A stretch of 64,000 nucleotides of DNA from Bidens hawaiensis (GCA_021521415.1 JAIQDT010001934.1:186001-250000); one strand, 5' to 3'; shown: positions 12,028 through 22,377, counted from the first letter of the stretch. Numbers and translations: made by a program. The notes: generated from the sequence alone by a model not told the origin.

Positions 12028-13164
12028 ATGTGGAAATGGGAACACATCTCAATGGATTTTATTACGGGTTTGCCTAAGACACCGACGGGATGCGATACCA
12101 TCTGGGTGATCGTTGACCGGTTGACTAAATCGGCACACTTCCTAGCAATTAAGGAAACGGACAAAATGGAAAGACTGACTCGCGTATACATGAAAGAAGT
12201 GGTGTCTAGACACGGAGTGCCTGTCTCGATCATTTCCGATCGAGATTCTCGTTTCACCTCGCACTTTTGGAAGTCGCCGGAAAGCGCACTGGGCACCCGT
12301 CTCGATATGAGTACAGCATACCATCCTCAGACGGATGGGCAAAGTGAACGGACTATTCAGACCCTGGAGGATATGTTGCGTGCATGCGTTTTAGATTTCG
12401 AAAAAAGTTGGGAACCCCACTTACCCTTGGTAGAGTTTTCGTATAATAACAGCTACCACGCAAGTATTAAGGCAGCGCCGTTTGAAGCGCTGTACGGACG
12501 GAAGTGTCGATCACCACTCTGCTGGGCAGAGGTGGGTGACAGCCAAATCACTGGTCCGGAACTGGTACTCGAAACCTCGGAAAAGATTGTTCAAATCCGA
12601 AATCGCATGGCAGCAGCACGAGATCGCCAAAAGAGTTACGCCGACAAGCGCCGAAAACCTCTCGAATTTCAAGTGAACGATCGGGTGTTACTCAAAGTCT
12701 CACCTTGGAAAGGTGTGGTTCGCTTTGGGAAGCGAAACAAACTCAACCCACGATATGTTGGTCCGTACCGGATAACTGAGCGCATTGGTCCGGTGGCGTA
12801 CCGACTGGACCTACCAACAGAACTCAGTGGCGTACACGATGTATTCCACGTATCAAATTTGAAGAAATGCCTATCTGATGAAAACCAAGTAGTCCCTTTG
12901 GAGGAACTACAAGTTGATGAACAGTTACGTTTCATCGAGGAACCAGTCGAAGTTTTGGATTGGGAAACCAAAACGCTCAAACACAGCAAAATTCCAATCG
13001 TTAAGGTTCGTTGGAACTCGAGACGTGGACCGGAGTTCACGTGGGAACGCGAGGATCACATGATGAAAAAGTATCCTCACCTTTTTGAAGGGCTAACCAA
13101 ACACCGAAAACCGCGAAATCCGGCAAACCGTCAAACATCACCGGAGACACTCATCACGACTTGA
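12028..13164 (+). pseudogene. Chromovirus integrase core and chromodomain
   Basis: This is the C-terminal third of the polyprotein, in the same reading as the upstream part but cut off by the TAG at 11,986. The catalytic triad is visible: D in MDFITGLP (about 12,055), D in SDRDSRF (about 12,235) and E in TLEDML (about 12,367). The GPF/Y-type landmark [10 protein letters not shown] and [13 protein letters not shown] follow. The last about 60 residues ([20 protein letters not shown]… FTWERED) look like the chromodomain that defines chromoviruses and steers integration to chromatin. The end at 13,164 is natural, shortly before the polypurine tract. Confidence 0.9.
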
Positions 13165-13194
13165 CTCAAATTTTCGGGACGAAAATTCTTTAAC

Positions 13195-13204
13195 ATGGGA
13201 ATGA
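13195..13204 (+). other. Polypurine tract of chromovirus
   Basis: The purine-rich ATGGGAATGA immediately precedes the 3' LTR, which starts TGTGACA at 13,205. This is the usual position of the plus-strand primer. Confidence 0.75.
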
Positions 13205-13826
13205 TGTGACAATCGTCAATTTCAGGTTAACCCCGTTAACTCAACTCCGTCAATTCAAACTTTAAGATCGTTGAATCTATAACGCACACTTCATTACATT
13301 TAAACTAGGGTTTAAATGACGCTTAACACTTACTACATGTGTAGTCTTTCGGGATTTGCACCGAAACGCAAACGAGTTGACGCGAACGATTGATAAATAA
13401 ACGACAAACGTCAAAACACTAATTATGTGATAATTTGTGTTAGGTATATGTGTGTTACTTGATTGTTATGTGGAATGTTAAACAAGAAACAAGAACCAAC
13501 TAGTTTAGGCTAGAGATGTAACACTTGAAGGATTAGGGACAAGAGTGTAACTTGTATTATTATAAATATAACCTTAACACTAAACCCTAAATTATTTTCT
13601 AAACACAAGACCCGATCGGCCTCCATCCTTTGTTCTCCACGGCTGCCGTCCACAAGAACACACACATATACACATCAAATCAAGTGATTAATCCAAGAAC
13701 TAGGTGCTAGGAAGGTATAATTGATCATCCTTTACCTTCTTGTTGTTTAATTTTGATGTTTAATGGGTTAAGTACAAACCCTAGGCAGCCGATTTTGTTC
13801 ATGTATATGGTTAATATGATTGTTGT
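13205..13826 (+). repeat. Chromovirus 3' LTR, truncated
   Basis: It matches the first 622 bp of the 5' LTR with about three substitutions and two 2-bp indels. At 13,826/13,827 the sequence switches abruptly, with at most one base of shared sequence, to position 259 of the Tat-like LTR. Confidence 0.95.
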
Positions 13827-13972
13827 CATGGTACCCTAATGGGCCTAGCCCAGTTAGGGTTACCTCCACAAAACCCCTCAGCCCAATAACATTGTATTAG
13901 TCCATATAATAAAATAAGCCAAACATAATAAATTTAGGGTCGTAAAACCGAGTTTAGTACCATACCCCTACA
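13827..13972 (-). repeat. Truncated Tat-like LTR, unit 1
   Basis: These 146 bp match the last part (plus strand) of the 404-bp LTR at 16,419-16,822 and end with CCCCTACA at 13,972. The missing part was lost at the fusion with the chromovirus LTR. Confidence 0.93.
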
Positions 13973-14246
13973 AGCCCCCAAGTCCAGCGTTGCTCCTGGG
14001 CGCGCAAGCGTCTAGGTGGAGCGCTGGACTTTATGAGTTGTGTTAGGTCATAGGGCGGTTTTTTCCCTTTTCTTTGGCCTTGTCTTTATTGTCTTTGAGT
14101 TTTGGGAGGTTTTCCTCATGATGGTGACATGTTGCGGTCCTTATGATAATGATGGTGCCCTGTCATAAATCAGATATAGCACGCATCATAGTGGCGCGAG
14201 GCCTGTTAAAAGATGGAGCGCGCATCTTGATAATAATATAACATAA

Positions 14247-15093
14247 CTTGCGCGCAAGGCAGCTTACGAGTTATGAGAATAATAAAGCCCGCGCGTAAGG
14301 CGACTTACGAGCTATAAGAATAATAAAGCTTGCGCGCGAGGCGACTTATGAGCTGTAATAATAATGAAGCTGGCGCGAGTTGCGGCTTACGAGCTATAAT
14401 AATAATGAAGCTTGCGCGCAAGGCGACTTCTGAGCTGTAAGAAACACAAAGCTTGCGTGTGAGGCGACTTACGAGCTATAAGAATAATGAAGCTTGCGCG
14501 TGAGGCGACTTACGAGCTATAATAATAATGGAGCATGCGCGAGTTGCGGCTTACGAGCTATGATAATAATGAAGCTTGCGCGTGAGGCGACTTACGAGCT
14601 ATAATAATAATTGAGCTTGCGCGAGTTGCGGCTTACGAGCTATAAGAATAATAAAGCTTGCGCGTAAGGCGACTTACGAGCTATAAGAATAATAAAAACT
14701 GCACGCGAGGCGACTTACGAGTTATAAGAATAATAAAGCTTGCGCGCGAGACGACTTATGAGCTGTAATAATAATGAAGCTGGCGCGAGTTGCGGCTTAC
14801 GAGCTATAATAATAATGAAGCTTGCGCGCGAGGTGACTTATGAGCTGTAAGAAACATAAAGCTTGCGCGTGAGGCGACTTACGAGCTATAAGAATAATGA
14901 CGCTTGCGCGTGAGGCGACTTACGAGCTATAATAATAATGGAGCTTGCGCGAGTTGCGGCTTACGAGCTATGATAATAATGAAGCTTGCGCGTGAGGCGA
15001 CTTACGAGCTATAATAATAATTGAGCTTGCGCGAGTTGCGGCTTACGAGCTATAAGAATAATAAAGCTTGCGCGTGAGGCGACTTACGAGCTA
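14247..15093. repeat. About 41-bp tandem array, about 21 copies, unit 1
   Basis: The unit resembles AAGCTTGCGCGTGAGGCGAC followed by TTACGAGCTATAAGAATAAT. Two variants alternate: GCGCGTGAGGCGACTT and GCGCGAGTTGCGGCTT. A higher-order pattern of several units is repeated within the array. Unit 2 has one unit (about 40 bp) fewer. The array is CpG-rich against an AT-rich background. Confidence 0.92.
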
Positions 15094-15349
15094 CTTTATG
15101 TCCCGCGCCACGCGCAGATGTTGCATGCGCATGCGCGTAGACTTTGTGTCATGCGCCATGCGCAGATGTTGCATGCGCGTGCGCGTAGACTGTGATATGT
15201 GAGAGCATGTGATGCGTAAGCATATGTAATATGCGTGAGCATATGTGGTGCATGAGCATGTGATATGCGACTGCGCTCAAGCATCATGGTGGTGTGCATG
15301 TTGAACGGAGCGGAGCCGCGTTCGGTTTTGTATTCGGCGCGAAGCCGTA
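15094..15349. other. CG-rich spacer between the two arrays, unit 1
   Basis: Short imperfect repeats of GCATGCGCATGCGCGTAG and CATATGTAATATGCGTGAGC. No gene is seen. It is conserved in unit 2 at 51,946-52,197. Confidence 0.6.
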
Positions 15350-15918
15350 TGGGTTTATGAGGATTCCCAACCTTTAAGTTTGGCGCTTGGCCTGATGGGT
15401 TTATGAGAATTCCCAACCTTTAAGCATGGCGCGTAGCCATATGGGATATTATGAGGATTCCCAACCTTTAAGCGTGGCGCGTAGCCATATGGGATATTAT
15501 AAGTATTCCCAACCTTTAAGTATGGCGTGTAGCCATATGGGATATTATGAGGATTTCCAACCTTTAAGTATGGCGCGTAGCCATATGGGATATTATGAGG
15601 ATTCCCAACCTTTAAGTATGGCGCGTAGCCATATGGGATATTATGAGGATTCCCAACCTTTAAGTTTGGCGCGTAGCCATATGGGATATTATGAGGATTC
15701 CCAACCTTTAAGTTTGGCGCGTAGCCATATGGGATATTATGAGGATTCCCAACCTTTAAGCGTGGCGCGTAGCCATATGGGATATTATGAGGATTCCCAA
15801 CCTTTAAGTTTGGCGTGTAGCCTGATGGGATATTATGAGGATTCCCAACCTTTAAATTTGGCGCGTAGCCATATGGGATATTATGAGGATTCCCAACCTT
15901 TAAGTTTGGCGCGTAGCC
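15350..15918. repeat. 48-bp tandem array, about 12 copies, open on both strands, unit 1
   Basis: The 48-bp unit (TATGGGATATTATGAGGATT then CCCAACCTTTAAG…) repeats about 12 times. As 48 is a multiple of three, stop-free readings persist on both strands. The minus strand at 15,355-16,092 reads 245 aa with a 16-residue repeat GYAPNLKVGNPHNIPY; the plus strand at 15,426-15,941 reads 171 aa with ARSHMGYYEDSQPLSL. No known domain. Variants between repeats are mostly in the GCGCGTAGCC part. I do not call it a gene. Confidence 0.9.
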
Positions 15919-16400
15919 TATGCGCGCATGCACGGCGATAGAGTGGTGACTCGCGAGTGCGCGTGCATGGCGGAGGTCTCTTGCGCAAAACCCACATGGT
16001 GGTTTCCGCGGTGGCACATGCATGGCTGCGGAGTGAGAATCCGCGGGCGCGCGTACATGGCGGCGGAAATCTGATACTTTCTGGATCTGCAATTTAAGAG
16101 TTAGATCTGCAATTTTAAACCTAAAATCCAGGTCTGTAATCTAGATCTAGATCTGTAAATCAGATCTAGATAGATCTGAAGCTCGGAGCAGATTTAAAAC
16201 CATCACAGATCCGGAGACTTGACCATTCGAGTCCGGCAGTTTCTTTTCGCACAGATCTGGAAGCCTCTTTTAGATCTATGGATCTTTTTGAGCTTTAATA
16301 GAACAAGCCTTGAAGCCTTTTTCTGTAAACTTCCGGATCTGGGTTTTTCCTGGGAGAGATCTGACAGCCGAGATGAAGATCGAAGGGTAGTTCGTTGCCG

Positions 16401-16417
16401 TCCCACGGATGGCGCCA
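16401..16417 (-). other. Primer-binding site of Tat-like element, unit 1
   Basis: The minus strand reads TGGCGCCATCCGTGGGA one base after the LTR end. This motif (TGGCGCC…GTGGG) is a common PBS of Tat/Athila-lineage plant elements. Confidence 0.85.
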
Positions 16418-16418
16418 A

Positions 16419-16822
16419 TGTCGAAGCATGAAATGAATCTGACCTGATCCATGACGATGTTTCCACGGATTTTCGTGATGAACGAACCACGTCTTGATCT
16501 TCTTCTTCGGCTGCTTGAGACCTGCAATGGTTTTTCGGGGTGTGGAGGTGACTGCTAAGAAATCTAAAAGATCTCTTGTTTACAGACATAAAAAAGTGGT
16601 GGTGGCTCTTATTGAGCATGACCCCTTAATAAGGAGGTAGAGACCTCCTTATATAGAGAGTCTTATGGCCACCATCATGGTACCCTAATGGGCCTAGCCC
16701 AGTTAGGGTTACCTCCACAAAACCCCCTCAGCCCAATAACATTGTATTAGTCCATATAATAAAATAAGCCAAACATAATAAATTTAGGGTCGTAAAACCG
16801 GGTTTAGTACCATACCCCTACA
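16419..16822 (-). repeat. Tat-like 5' LTR, 404 bp, unit 1
   Basis: The plus strand reads TGTCGAAGCATG … CCCCTACA. On the minus strand it has a TATA box (CTATATAAGG, about 16,652-16,661). At its right end the HIPP coding sequence resumes with CGAAC, the 5-bp target duplication proven in unit 2. Confidence 0.93.
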
Positions 16823-17219
16823 CGAACCAACACTAACCAGCTCAGTGTAACCTAAACTTTTCCTTAACAACGTTGCTAATGCAACTGAGTCAATTCCTTC
16901 ACCGGTTAATGCAATCTGATCTTTATTTGAACCAACGAAAGACATCGATTCCACACCTGTTTAGCCATTCGCAAATCTTGACTAGTTAACTTTTCAGATT
17001 ATTTAAATCTAAACTAATATGTAAGGAAAATTAAGTAATATGTTTTGAACAACTTACCCGGGACACCAACAGCGATCTTCAGAGCCTTACGGCTTTTCTT
17101 CTCGTTGTTCACCGCCATCTTCACAACAATCTTTTGCTGCATAAGCAATCATTGTACAAATTGAGGTCAAGAATGTTATAACCAAATTGAATAACTGAAT
17201 AGGTTTCTACCTTGGCCAT
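16823..17219 (-). pseudogene. HIPP/HMA-like gene a, 3' part missing (unit 1)
   Basis: Exon 1 is 17,211-17,219 (ATGGCCAAG), exon 2 is 17,058-17,136, and exon 3 starts at 16,956 and runs into the Tat-like LTR at 16,823. The introns have GT and AG ends. It encodes the first about 75 residues of a heavy-metal-associated-like domain (MAKQKIVVKMAVNNEKK …). The rest of exon 3, with the prenylation motif, was removed along with the sequence left of 13,827. The copy in unit 2 keeps the missing end on the other side of the transposon. It is a paralogue of the intact gene at 18,935-19,490. Confidence 0.85.
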
Positions 17220-17320
17220 TTCTATGAACTTGATGATGATCTGATGCTAACACGTGTGTGTTTTGGATCGACTTGCTCACTCGAGTTATGAGGACTTGAA
17301 GAACGTTAAGAATATCCAGT

Positions 17321-17327
17321 ATTTATA
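17321..17327 (-). promoter_or_regulatory. TATA box of HIPP gene a
   Basis: The minus strand reads CTATAAATAC about 105 bp upstream of the ATG. The same box and spacing are found in the paralogue at 19,616-19,623, which supports it as a real promoter element. Confidence 0.6.
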
Positions 17328-18934
17328 GATGAATCCATGGCGTGGAGGCCATCCTAATGGAAAGCTTAACCAACGCGTAATACATATTATAACTAATCAT
17401 TATACTTTATAAAAAGCTGAAGCATATTAGTTATAATTTATAGTATATGAATCGTACATTCATATTTAAAAAAAATTACATTAAAATATTTTGTTTGCCC
17501 TGGCATTACCTTTTTTGAATTCTTTATTATTAACCCCAGGACTTTCATAATTAAACTTTATAAAAGTTTGATTGACCAAAAAGTTTGTGAATTTATCATT
17601 GACCCTTAAGACCTTTCTTTTCTGGCGTCTTTTCCTATAATAAGTGTTATATGGATTAAACTAATCCACTATTTTATTGGTCTAGTAAACCCACTCATAT
17701 TTGTTCTAACTACAAACTGCCCAAGTTACATAATTTGGTCATGCTTTTATCACTGGAATAAGTTGTAAAACGCTTATAATGACTGCACACACATACACAC
17801 ATATATATACACACGTAAATTTTCGATATTTGAAACTTCCATTTTTTAGTTTGCGTAAAATAATGAGAGGAGATATATAACAATTTTCCTTTTTTTGGAA
17901 AGACTGTTCATAGTTTGATGATATTGACCACCACTTTGAAAGGTTGATAAGGTGTTACCATAATCAATTATTTTTTGAGATATAAACTTACCTAAAATCA
18001 CATAATATTAAGTCTGTTAGCTAAAACCACTTATTTATTTGCAAACCCACCAATTTCAGAAAAAAAAACATATATACTATAAAGGAAACGATTGTTGAAC
18101 GATTTGAATGTGATTATGATGATTACGAAGTGGTGACGGTGATTCCTTTCATATATGGGCGCCAATGATGTTTTGGCAACCACAGCGTCGGTTTAACAAG
18201 GGGGTGCAACTTTGCGACACATCACTTAGTTTTTATTTGCTAAATTACAAGTTTTGCCCAAACTACCTATTGATTACATTCTAGGCTAAGTGAGTTTTCT
18301 AACAAAGTAACTAATCCCTAATGAATTAGCGAGATTGGGATTAACTAACACAATTGAGCTATGATACAATTCTACCAACGCTCCTAATTCATGGAGCAAC
18401 TCAAACTATGTTCTCATGCATGCACCATGGTAGTGTTAATTTCAGTTTGCTTTGTTTGATTAAATTATTTCCCAATTCTAGGTAATGTGTCTTATTATTA
18501 GGAGAGTTGGTAGTTTCCTTAATTTGATTAGCCTATAAATGGTTTGTTTGATTAAAATTCAAGGTAACGAAAATACAGTAAATTGGAAGCAAGGTGTCGT
18601 TCACTTCTCTGATATATCGGGAGTGTTTGGTTAATACATAAGGCAGAATCTTGAGATTGACCATCTTAAATCGGTCTCTAACACTTTAATAAACTAGTTT
18701 TATCCCGGAATATTAGGTTGGGTTTCCTCGAACATGCTGGAAAACAAAATTTGAAATGACATTTCCAAAGGAAAGTAAGAGTAATAAATAAAGTTAATTG
18801 TGTTACATCACAATATTGACATGAAGCCTCATTTTATGTTTATGCAGACAAAATTATGTTACAATTACACAAATTCCGAATCAAATTACTTATAATAAGC
18901 TGGTTTGATCTCTCGTTGTATCAGTTGATGAATC
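17328..18934. other. Intergenic region between HIPP copies, unit 1
   Basis: About 1.6 kb, AT-rich. The part next to gene a is related to the region upstream of gene b: the CTGGCGTCTTTTCCT block at about 17,623 and 19,817, and the ACTACCTATT…CATTCTA block at about 18,262 and 20,223. So the two HIPP genes were duplicated with at least 1 kb of upstream DNA. No gene is seen in 18,330-18,934. Confidence 0.6.
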
Positions 18935-19490
18935 TCACATGATTGTGCAAGAGGGATCGTTGTTATAGGGGCCTTCGTATACATGATACGGCACACTGTA
19001 GTTATAATGGTGAGTATAAATTGGTGGCAACACGGGCGCTTGTGTCTGACCTGTGGCAGCACTGGCAGGAGCAACAGGTTTCTTCTCCTCTACCGAACCA
19101 ACACTAACAAGCTCAGCGTAACCTACACTTTTCCTTAACAACGTTGCTAATTCAACTGAGTCGATTTTCTCACCGGTCAATGCAATCTGATCTTTATCTG
19201 AACCAACGAAAGACACCGATTCCACACCTGTTTAGCCATTCACAAATCATGTCTAGTTAATTTTTCGGATGATTTAAATCTCACCTTATGTAAAGGAAGA
19301 ATAAGTAATATGTTTTGAACATCTTACCCGGGACACCAACAGCGATCTTCAGAGCCTTACGGCTTTTCTTCTCGTTGTTCATTGCCATCTTCACAACAAT
19401 CTTTTGCTGCATAAGCAATCAATTGTACAAATTGAGGTCAAGAATGTTATAACCAAATTGAATAACTGAACAAGTTTCTACCTTGGCCAT
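18935..19490 (-). CDS. HIPP-like HMA-domain protein, CaaX terminus (gene b, unit 1)
   Basis: A three-exon gene of 126 aa: exon 1 19,482-19,490, exon 2 19,328-19,406, exon 3 18,935-19,227, all with GT-AG introns, summing to 381 nt. The βαββαβ-type HMA-like domain covers about residues 4-72 (start MAKQKIVVKMAMNNEKK, then VESVSFVGSDKDQIALTG). A Pro/Ala linker and a Tyr-rich tail follow, ending in CTIM, a CaaX prenylation signal. The metal-binding CxxC expected after the first strand is absent, so classical Cu/Zn binding by that motif is unlikely. Family knowledge: heavy metal-associated isoprenylated plant proteins act at membranes in metal and stress responses, and some are effector targets. 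The intact frame and conserved promoter suggest a working gene. Confidence 0.9.
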
Positions 19491-19615
19491 TTCTATGAAA
19501 ATTAATGATGATCTGATGCTAACAAATTTGTGTTTTGGATTGACTCGTTCTCTCGTGTTATGAGGACTTGGAGAAGGTGTTAAAAGAATGTGCAAGAATG
19601 TTAAGAATCTCAGGT

Positions 19616-19623
19616 ATTTATAG
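19616..19623 (-). promoter_or_regulatory. TATA box of HIPP gene b
   Basis: The minus strand reads CTATAAATAC about 125 bp upstream of the ATG, in the same context (GATTCATCTATAAATAC) as gene a. Confidence 0.6.
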
Positions 19624-19639
19624 ATGAATCCATGGCGTG

Positions 19640-20280
19640 GAGGCTATTCAACTGGAAAGCTTTAACCAACGCGTAACAAATATAAAATTGTATATTCAAC
19701 TTTATAAAAAGCTCAAGCATATAATTAATATACTTTGTTACCCTTTTTGAGTTCTTTATTATTAACAAACGACTCACATCAACTTTACAAAGAATTTTGG
19801 GAGAACTTTCTTTTCTGGCGTCTTTTCCTTATATAAAATAATAACCAAATCTCAATATTGGTCTAGAAGACCTACCATATATATATATCACTTATCACAT
19901 TAAATGATAAGTGGTCATGTAGAGCACGAGCACAAAGTAAAAACAGATAGAATTATCACCTACGTGAAGGATTGCCAAACAATATCATACTATACAACTT
20001 TTAAGGAAGATTATGAATTGATATTTATTCGAGAGCTACACGAGTTAAATTGCGTCTAATTTAATCTAACGCTCACATTGGATGATCGACACGAAAATGA
20101 AATTAAATATAAAGTGTTGACCATTGAGGCCTCTTATAGGAGCTGGTACCATCGCGTGGGTTCAATAACGGGATGTGACACATCTTTTAATTTGTCTTCG
20201 TTAAGTTACAACTTTTGAACGAACTACCTATTATTATATTCTAAGCACTGACTATGCTAATAAGTTATCTAAGTTTATGA
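19640..20280. other. HIPP gene b upstream region, unit 1
   Basis: AT-rich, no gene. It holds the GGCGTCTTTTCC … ATTGGTCTAGAAGAC … GAGCACGAGCACAAAGTA block (about 19,817-19,942), of which related copies lie at about 17,623 and at 25,475-25,558. A short perfect inverted repeat CACTTATCA…TGATAAGTG is at about 19,890-19,913. Confidence 0.6.
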
Positions 20281-20287
20281 TTAAACT

Positions 20288-20336
20288 TCAATACGGACAA
20301 AAGCGATAGCTGGATTCCAAACTATCGACATAATGC
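20288..20336 (-). pseudogene. NAC exon 1 relic
   Basis: The stretch GGACAAAAGCGATAGCTGGA then TTCCAAACTATCGACATAAT matches the exon 1 segment of the NAC gene at about 21,998-22,045 (the EPGYCFCP region) with a few changes. Only about 50 bp are recognisable; flanking sequence out to 20,500 may be more diverged. It suggests that a second NAC copy once stood downstream of the present one. Confidence 0.55.
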
Positions 20337-20794
20337 TTTGGGTGCGGTTTGGATTGCAAGCAACGTCTTGAAACACAAAGGCTTGTTTAGCCACATTACG
20401 TGACCATGAGGATACTTCCCACACATTAGGCTTCCCACTTTCCTTATTGCTAAACGAACAATATGTAGGGAAGGCTCCCAAGTAAAAAAGCATAAAATAA
20501 CAAGAAAATCAAATATTCCACCCATCTGAAGAGAAACATTCTAAGGAATTGAAATAGATCAACACCCATTAAAAAAGTATTTATGACATAGGTATATCAA
20601 CAAATTAGATGCTGGTTATGCAAATACATTTTCAAAATGAAGAAATACGTTTGGACAAATGATATCTTAAAACATGTTCATCAAGAAACCCAATATCTTG
20701 ATCAAGGCCGAAGTATGGCTGTGTCTCGGAAGACGGATCTTCATTCTGGCCAAGTCACTAGAGTTGGATCTTCATGCGGAAAGTCTGTCAAGAA

Positions 20795-22084
20795 TCACGG
20801 AGGTAGATCTTCGAAAAAGTTGTTTACCCAAGTCATTGGATCAGTAGGGTCATCAAGGCTGTCTGTTGAAGTCGGTGTATATGGATCCGTTCCCATCGTG
20901 TTATCACCACCGTTGTTGTCCGAATAAGGCCCAGCGTGTTCTCTTGCAAATTGTTGAACAAAAGTTTCAACTGCTCTACCTGACCTCCTAAGGTTAGAGT
21001 TTATTCTCATGTGCATAATGTTGTCAACAGGTTGCTGTGATGGCTTAGGAGGAAATGGCCGACGACTCCCATCAATGTTGTTAACTGGTTGCGGTAAAGT
21101 TTGAGGAGGAAATGGCTGATCACACCCATCAATGTTGTTAAGTGATTGCTGATACGTTGTAGACATAAACCTCACTGGTGTAGCAATCTCAACATCTATT
21201 GTCGAGTCTGGGAAGTGTTCTGGTCCATTAGGTAAATTACCTGCCGATACTCTTCGTTTTCTAGTTGGAGGTTCATCATCAATTTGGTTTTGTTCTTGAT
21301 TCCGTCTGTTCTGAATTTTTCTGGACTGTTTATTGTTATCAGTTAGGATCATCACCGGCGCCTTCTTGTAAACTTCGCACAACACACAATCACTTAGCTA
21401 CAAAAACAAGGAAAGTTGGCCATGCTATAATCATATGACGGACATGTTAAGAAATTACACACGTATACATACCTTGTTTCCATCGCTTCCGATAGGGAGA
21501 TTCGGATCATTGGTGGTATACTCATGCATTAGCCATGACGTCTTTTTCCCCTTGTCATCATAATAAGCTAAGCTTCTTTTACTTCCAACCGCTTCTCTCG
21601 CTTTATTATAAACCGTTGTATATCTCTGTGATGCTTTCCAAGATCCAAAGTTCTTGGTTTTTCTGTTAGGTAAGTCCCCTTTTGGATATTTTCTATCTCT
21701 AGATGTCAGAAAGTACCACTTGTTTTCGTGCGATAAGTATCGTTCTGTCATCAAGAAAACATTCAAATTAATTGTGTTAAAAGAAAAAAAATACAAAACA
21801 AGAAACGATCAAGATTAATTATACTCTTATTTAAGGTCATATGTACATGTTAATTAAAGGGTGGGAAGTTGTTACTAACCAGACAGTTCTTGGGGATGGT
21901 AGTCGTAAAGATTGACCTCGTGTAACCGGCACTTAGAGTGGTTTCCAGTTTGTATCTTCTTTTTCAAATAGCGGACGATGAGATCGTAGTCCGTCGGACA
22001 AAAGCAATAGCCGGGTTCCAGACTATCGGCATAATCAGGCTCTTCTTGTCTACTAGATCGAATGATTTGTTGTTCACCGTCCAT
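20795..22084 (-). CDS. NAC-domain transcription factor (unit 1, intact)
   Basis: Three exons: 21,880-22,084, 21,473-21,744 and 20,795-21,397 (205, 272 and 603 nt; 359 aa). All junctions are GT-AG and in frame. NAC subdomain A reads LEPGYCFCPTDYDLIVRYLKKK (the family consensus is LPPGFRFHPTD). Subdomains C and D contain KWYFLTSRDRKYPKG and GSWKAS; D-E reads TSWLMHEY and ends CVLCEVYKK near residue 170. The C-terminal half is variable, with a basic stretch (TRKRRV) that could be nuclear targeting, repeated NNIDG…PFPP motifs, and an acidic end (DPMTWVNNFFEDLPP), a typical NAC activation tail. It acts in the nucleus as a DNA-binding regulator; targets are unknown. The A-subdomain residues are divergent. 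A TATA-like box (minus TATATAA) lies at 22,144-22,150. Confidence 0.88.
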
Positions 22085-22377
22085 TTAGATTGATCTGGGT
22101 GACAAAAATTTTGATGAGACTTAGAATGAATAAGGGGAAAAGATTATATAAGTAGTGTCATGAAAAAATTGACTTTTAATTACTGGATTTCGTTATTCAC
22201 GGCCAAAGTCTCGCTTATTGTCGTTCTAAGGGTTTTGGGTAATATAAGATAGTCGGTGTTTGTATTTTAAAATTTTAAATGTCATATTATGCAAGGAAGT
22301 AGCGATATGTGCAAGTGATATAGTTTATTTTTAATGAGATTTGAGTATTCTGTTCCTGGAGATATCATTTTTAGATA

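Larger units (their letters stand above)
4852..13826 (+). mobile_element. Ty3/gypsy chromovirus, Tekay-like
   Basis: A near-full-length LTR retrotransposon in plus orientation: 5' LTR 4,852-7,611, Met-tRNA primer site at 7,615, extra ORF, gag-protease, RT-RNase H, integrase with C-terminal chromodomain, then a polypurine tract and 3' LTR from 13,205. The 3' LTR is cut after 622 bp by a fusion to another element, so the element has no right flank. Over the shared 622 bp the two LTRs differ by about three substitutions and two small indels, so insertion was recent. Coding defects (one frameshift in gag-pol, one nonsense codon before the integrase core, a frameshift in the extra ORF) make it non-autonomous now. 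Confidence 0.95.
13827..16822 (-). mobile_element. Non-autonomous Tat-like LTR element, unit 1, left LTR truncated
   Basis: The element lies in minus orientation. Its 5' LTR is 16,419-16,822, followed (minus strand) by a primer site TGGCGCCATCCGTGGGA at 16,401-16,417, an internal region without gag or pol made largely of two minisatellite arrays, a polypurine tract (minus TTGGGGGCT at about 13,973-13,983) and a truncated 3' LTR (13,827-13,972, lacking 258 bp). The full-length version in unit 2 (50,461-53,719) has 404-bp LTRs and a 5-bp target duplication. The PBS type is the one known from Tat/Athila-lineage Ty3 elements; the clade call is inference. It must depend on proteins from a relative. 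Confidence 0.88.

Noticed and set aside
14247..15918. Regular short repeats that might be taken for a CRISPR-like array
   Set aside because: The repeats are head-to-tail with no unique spacers, lie in a plant LTR element, and there are no cas genes.
15426..15941. Plus-strand 171-aa repeat protein as a real gene
   Set aside because: The frame follows from a 48-bp period divisible by three. It has no domain, no promoter and no exon support.
16203..16619. 138-aa minus-strand frame in the Tat-like LTR and PBS region
   Set aside because: It crosses the LTR border and primer site and has no gag-like landmarks. It looks like chance openness.
20637..20927. Plus-strand 96-aa frame overlapping the NAC 3' end
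   Set aside because: Antisense to NAC exon 3, and broken by an indel in unit 2.
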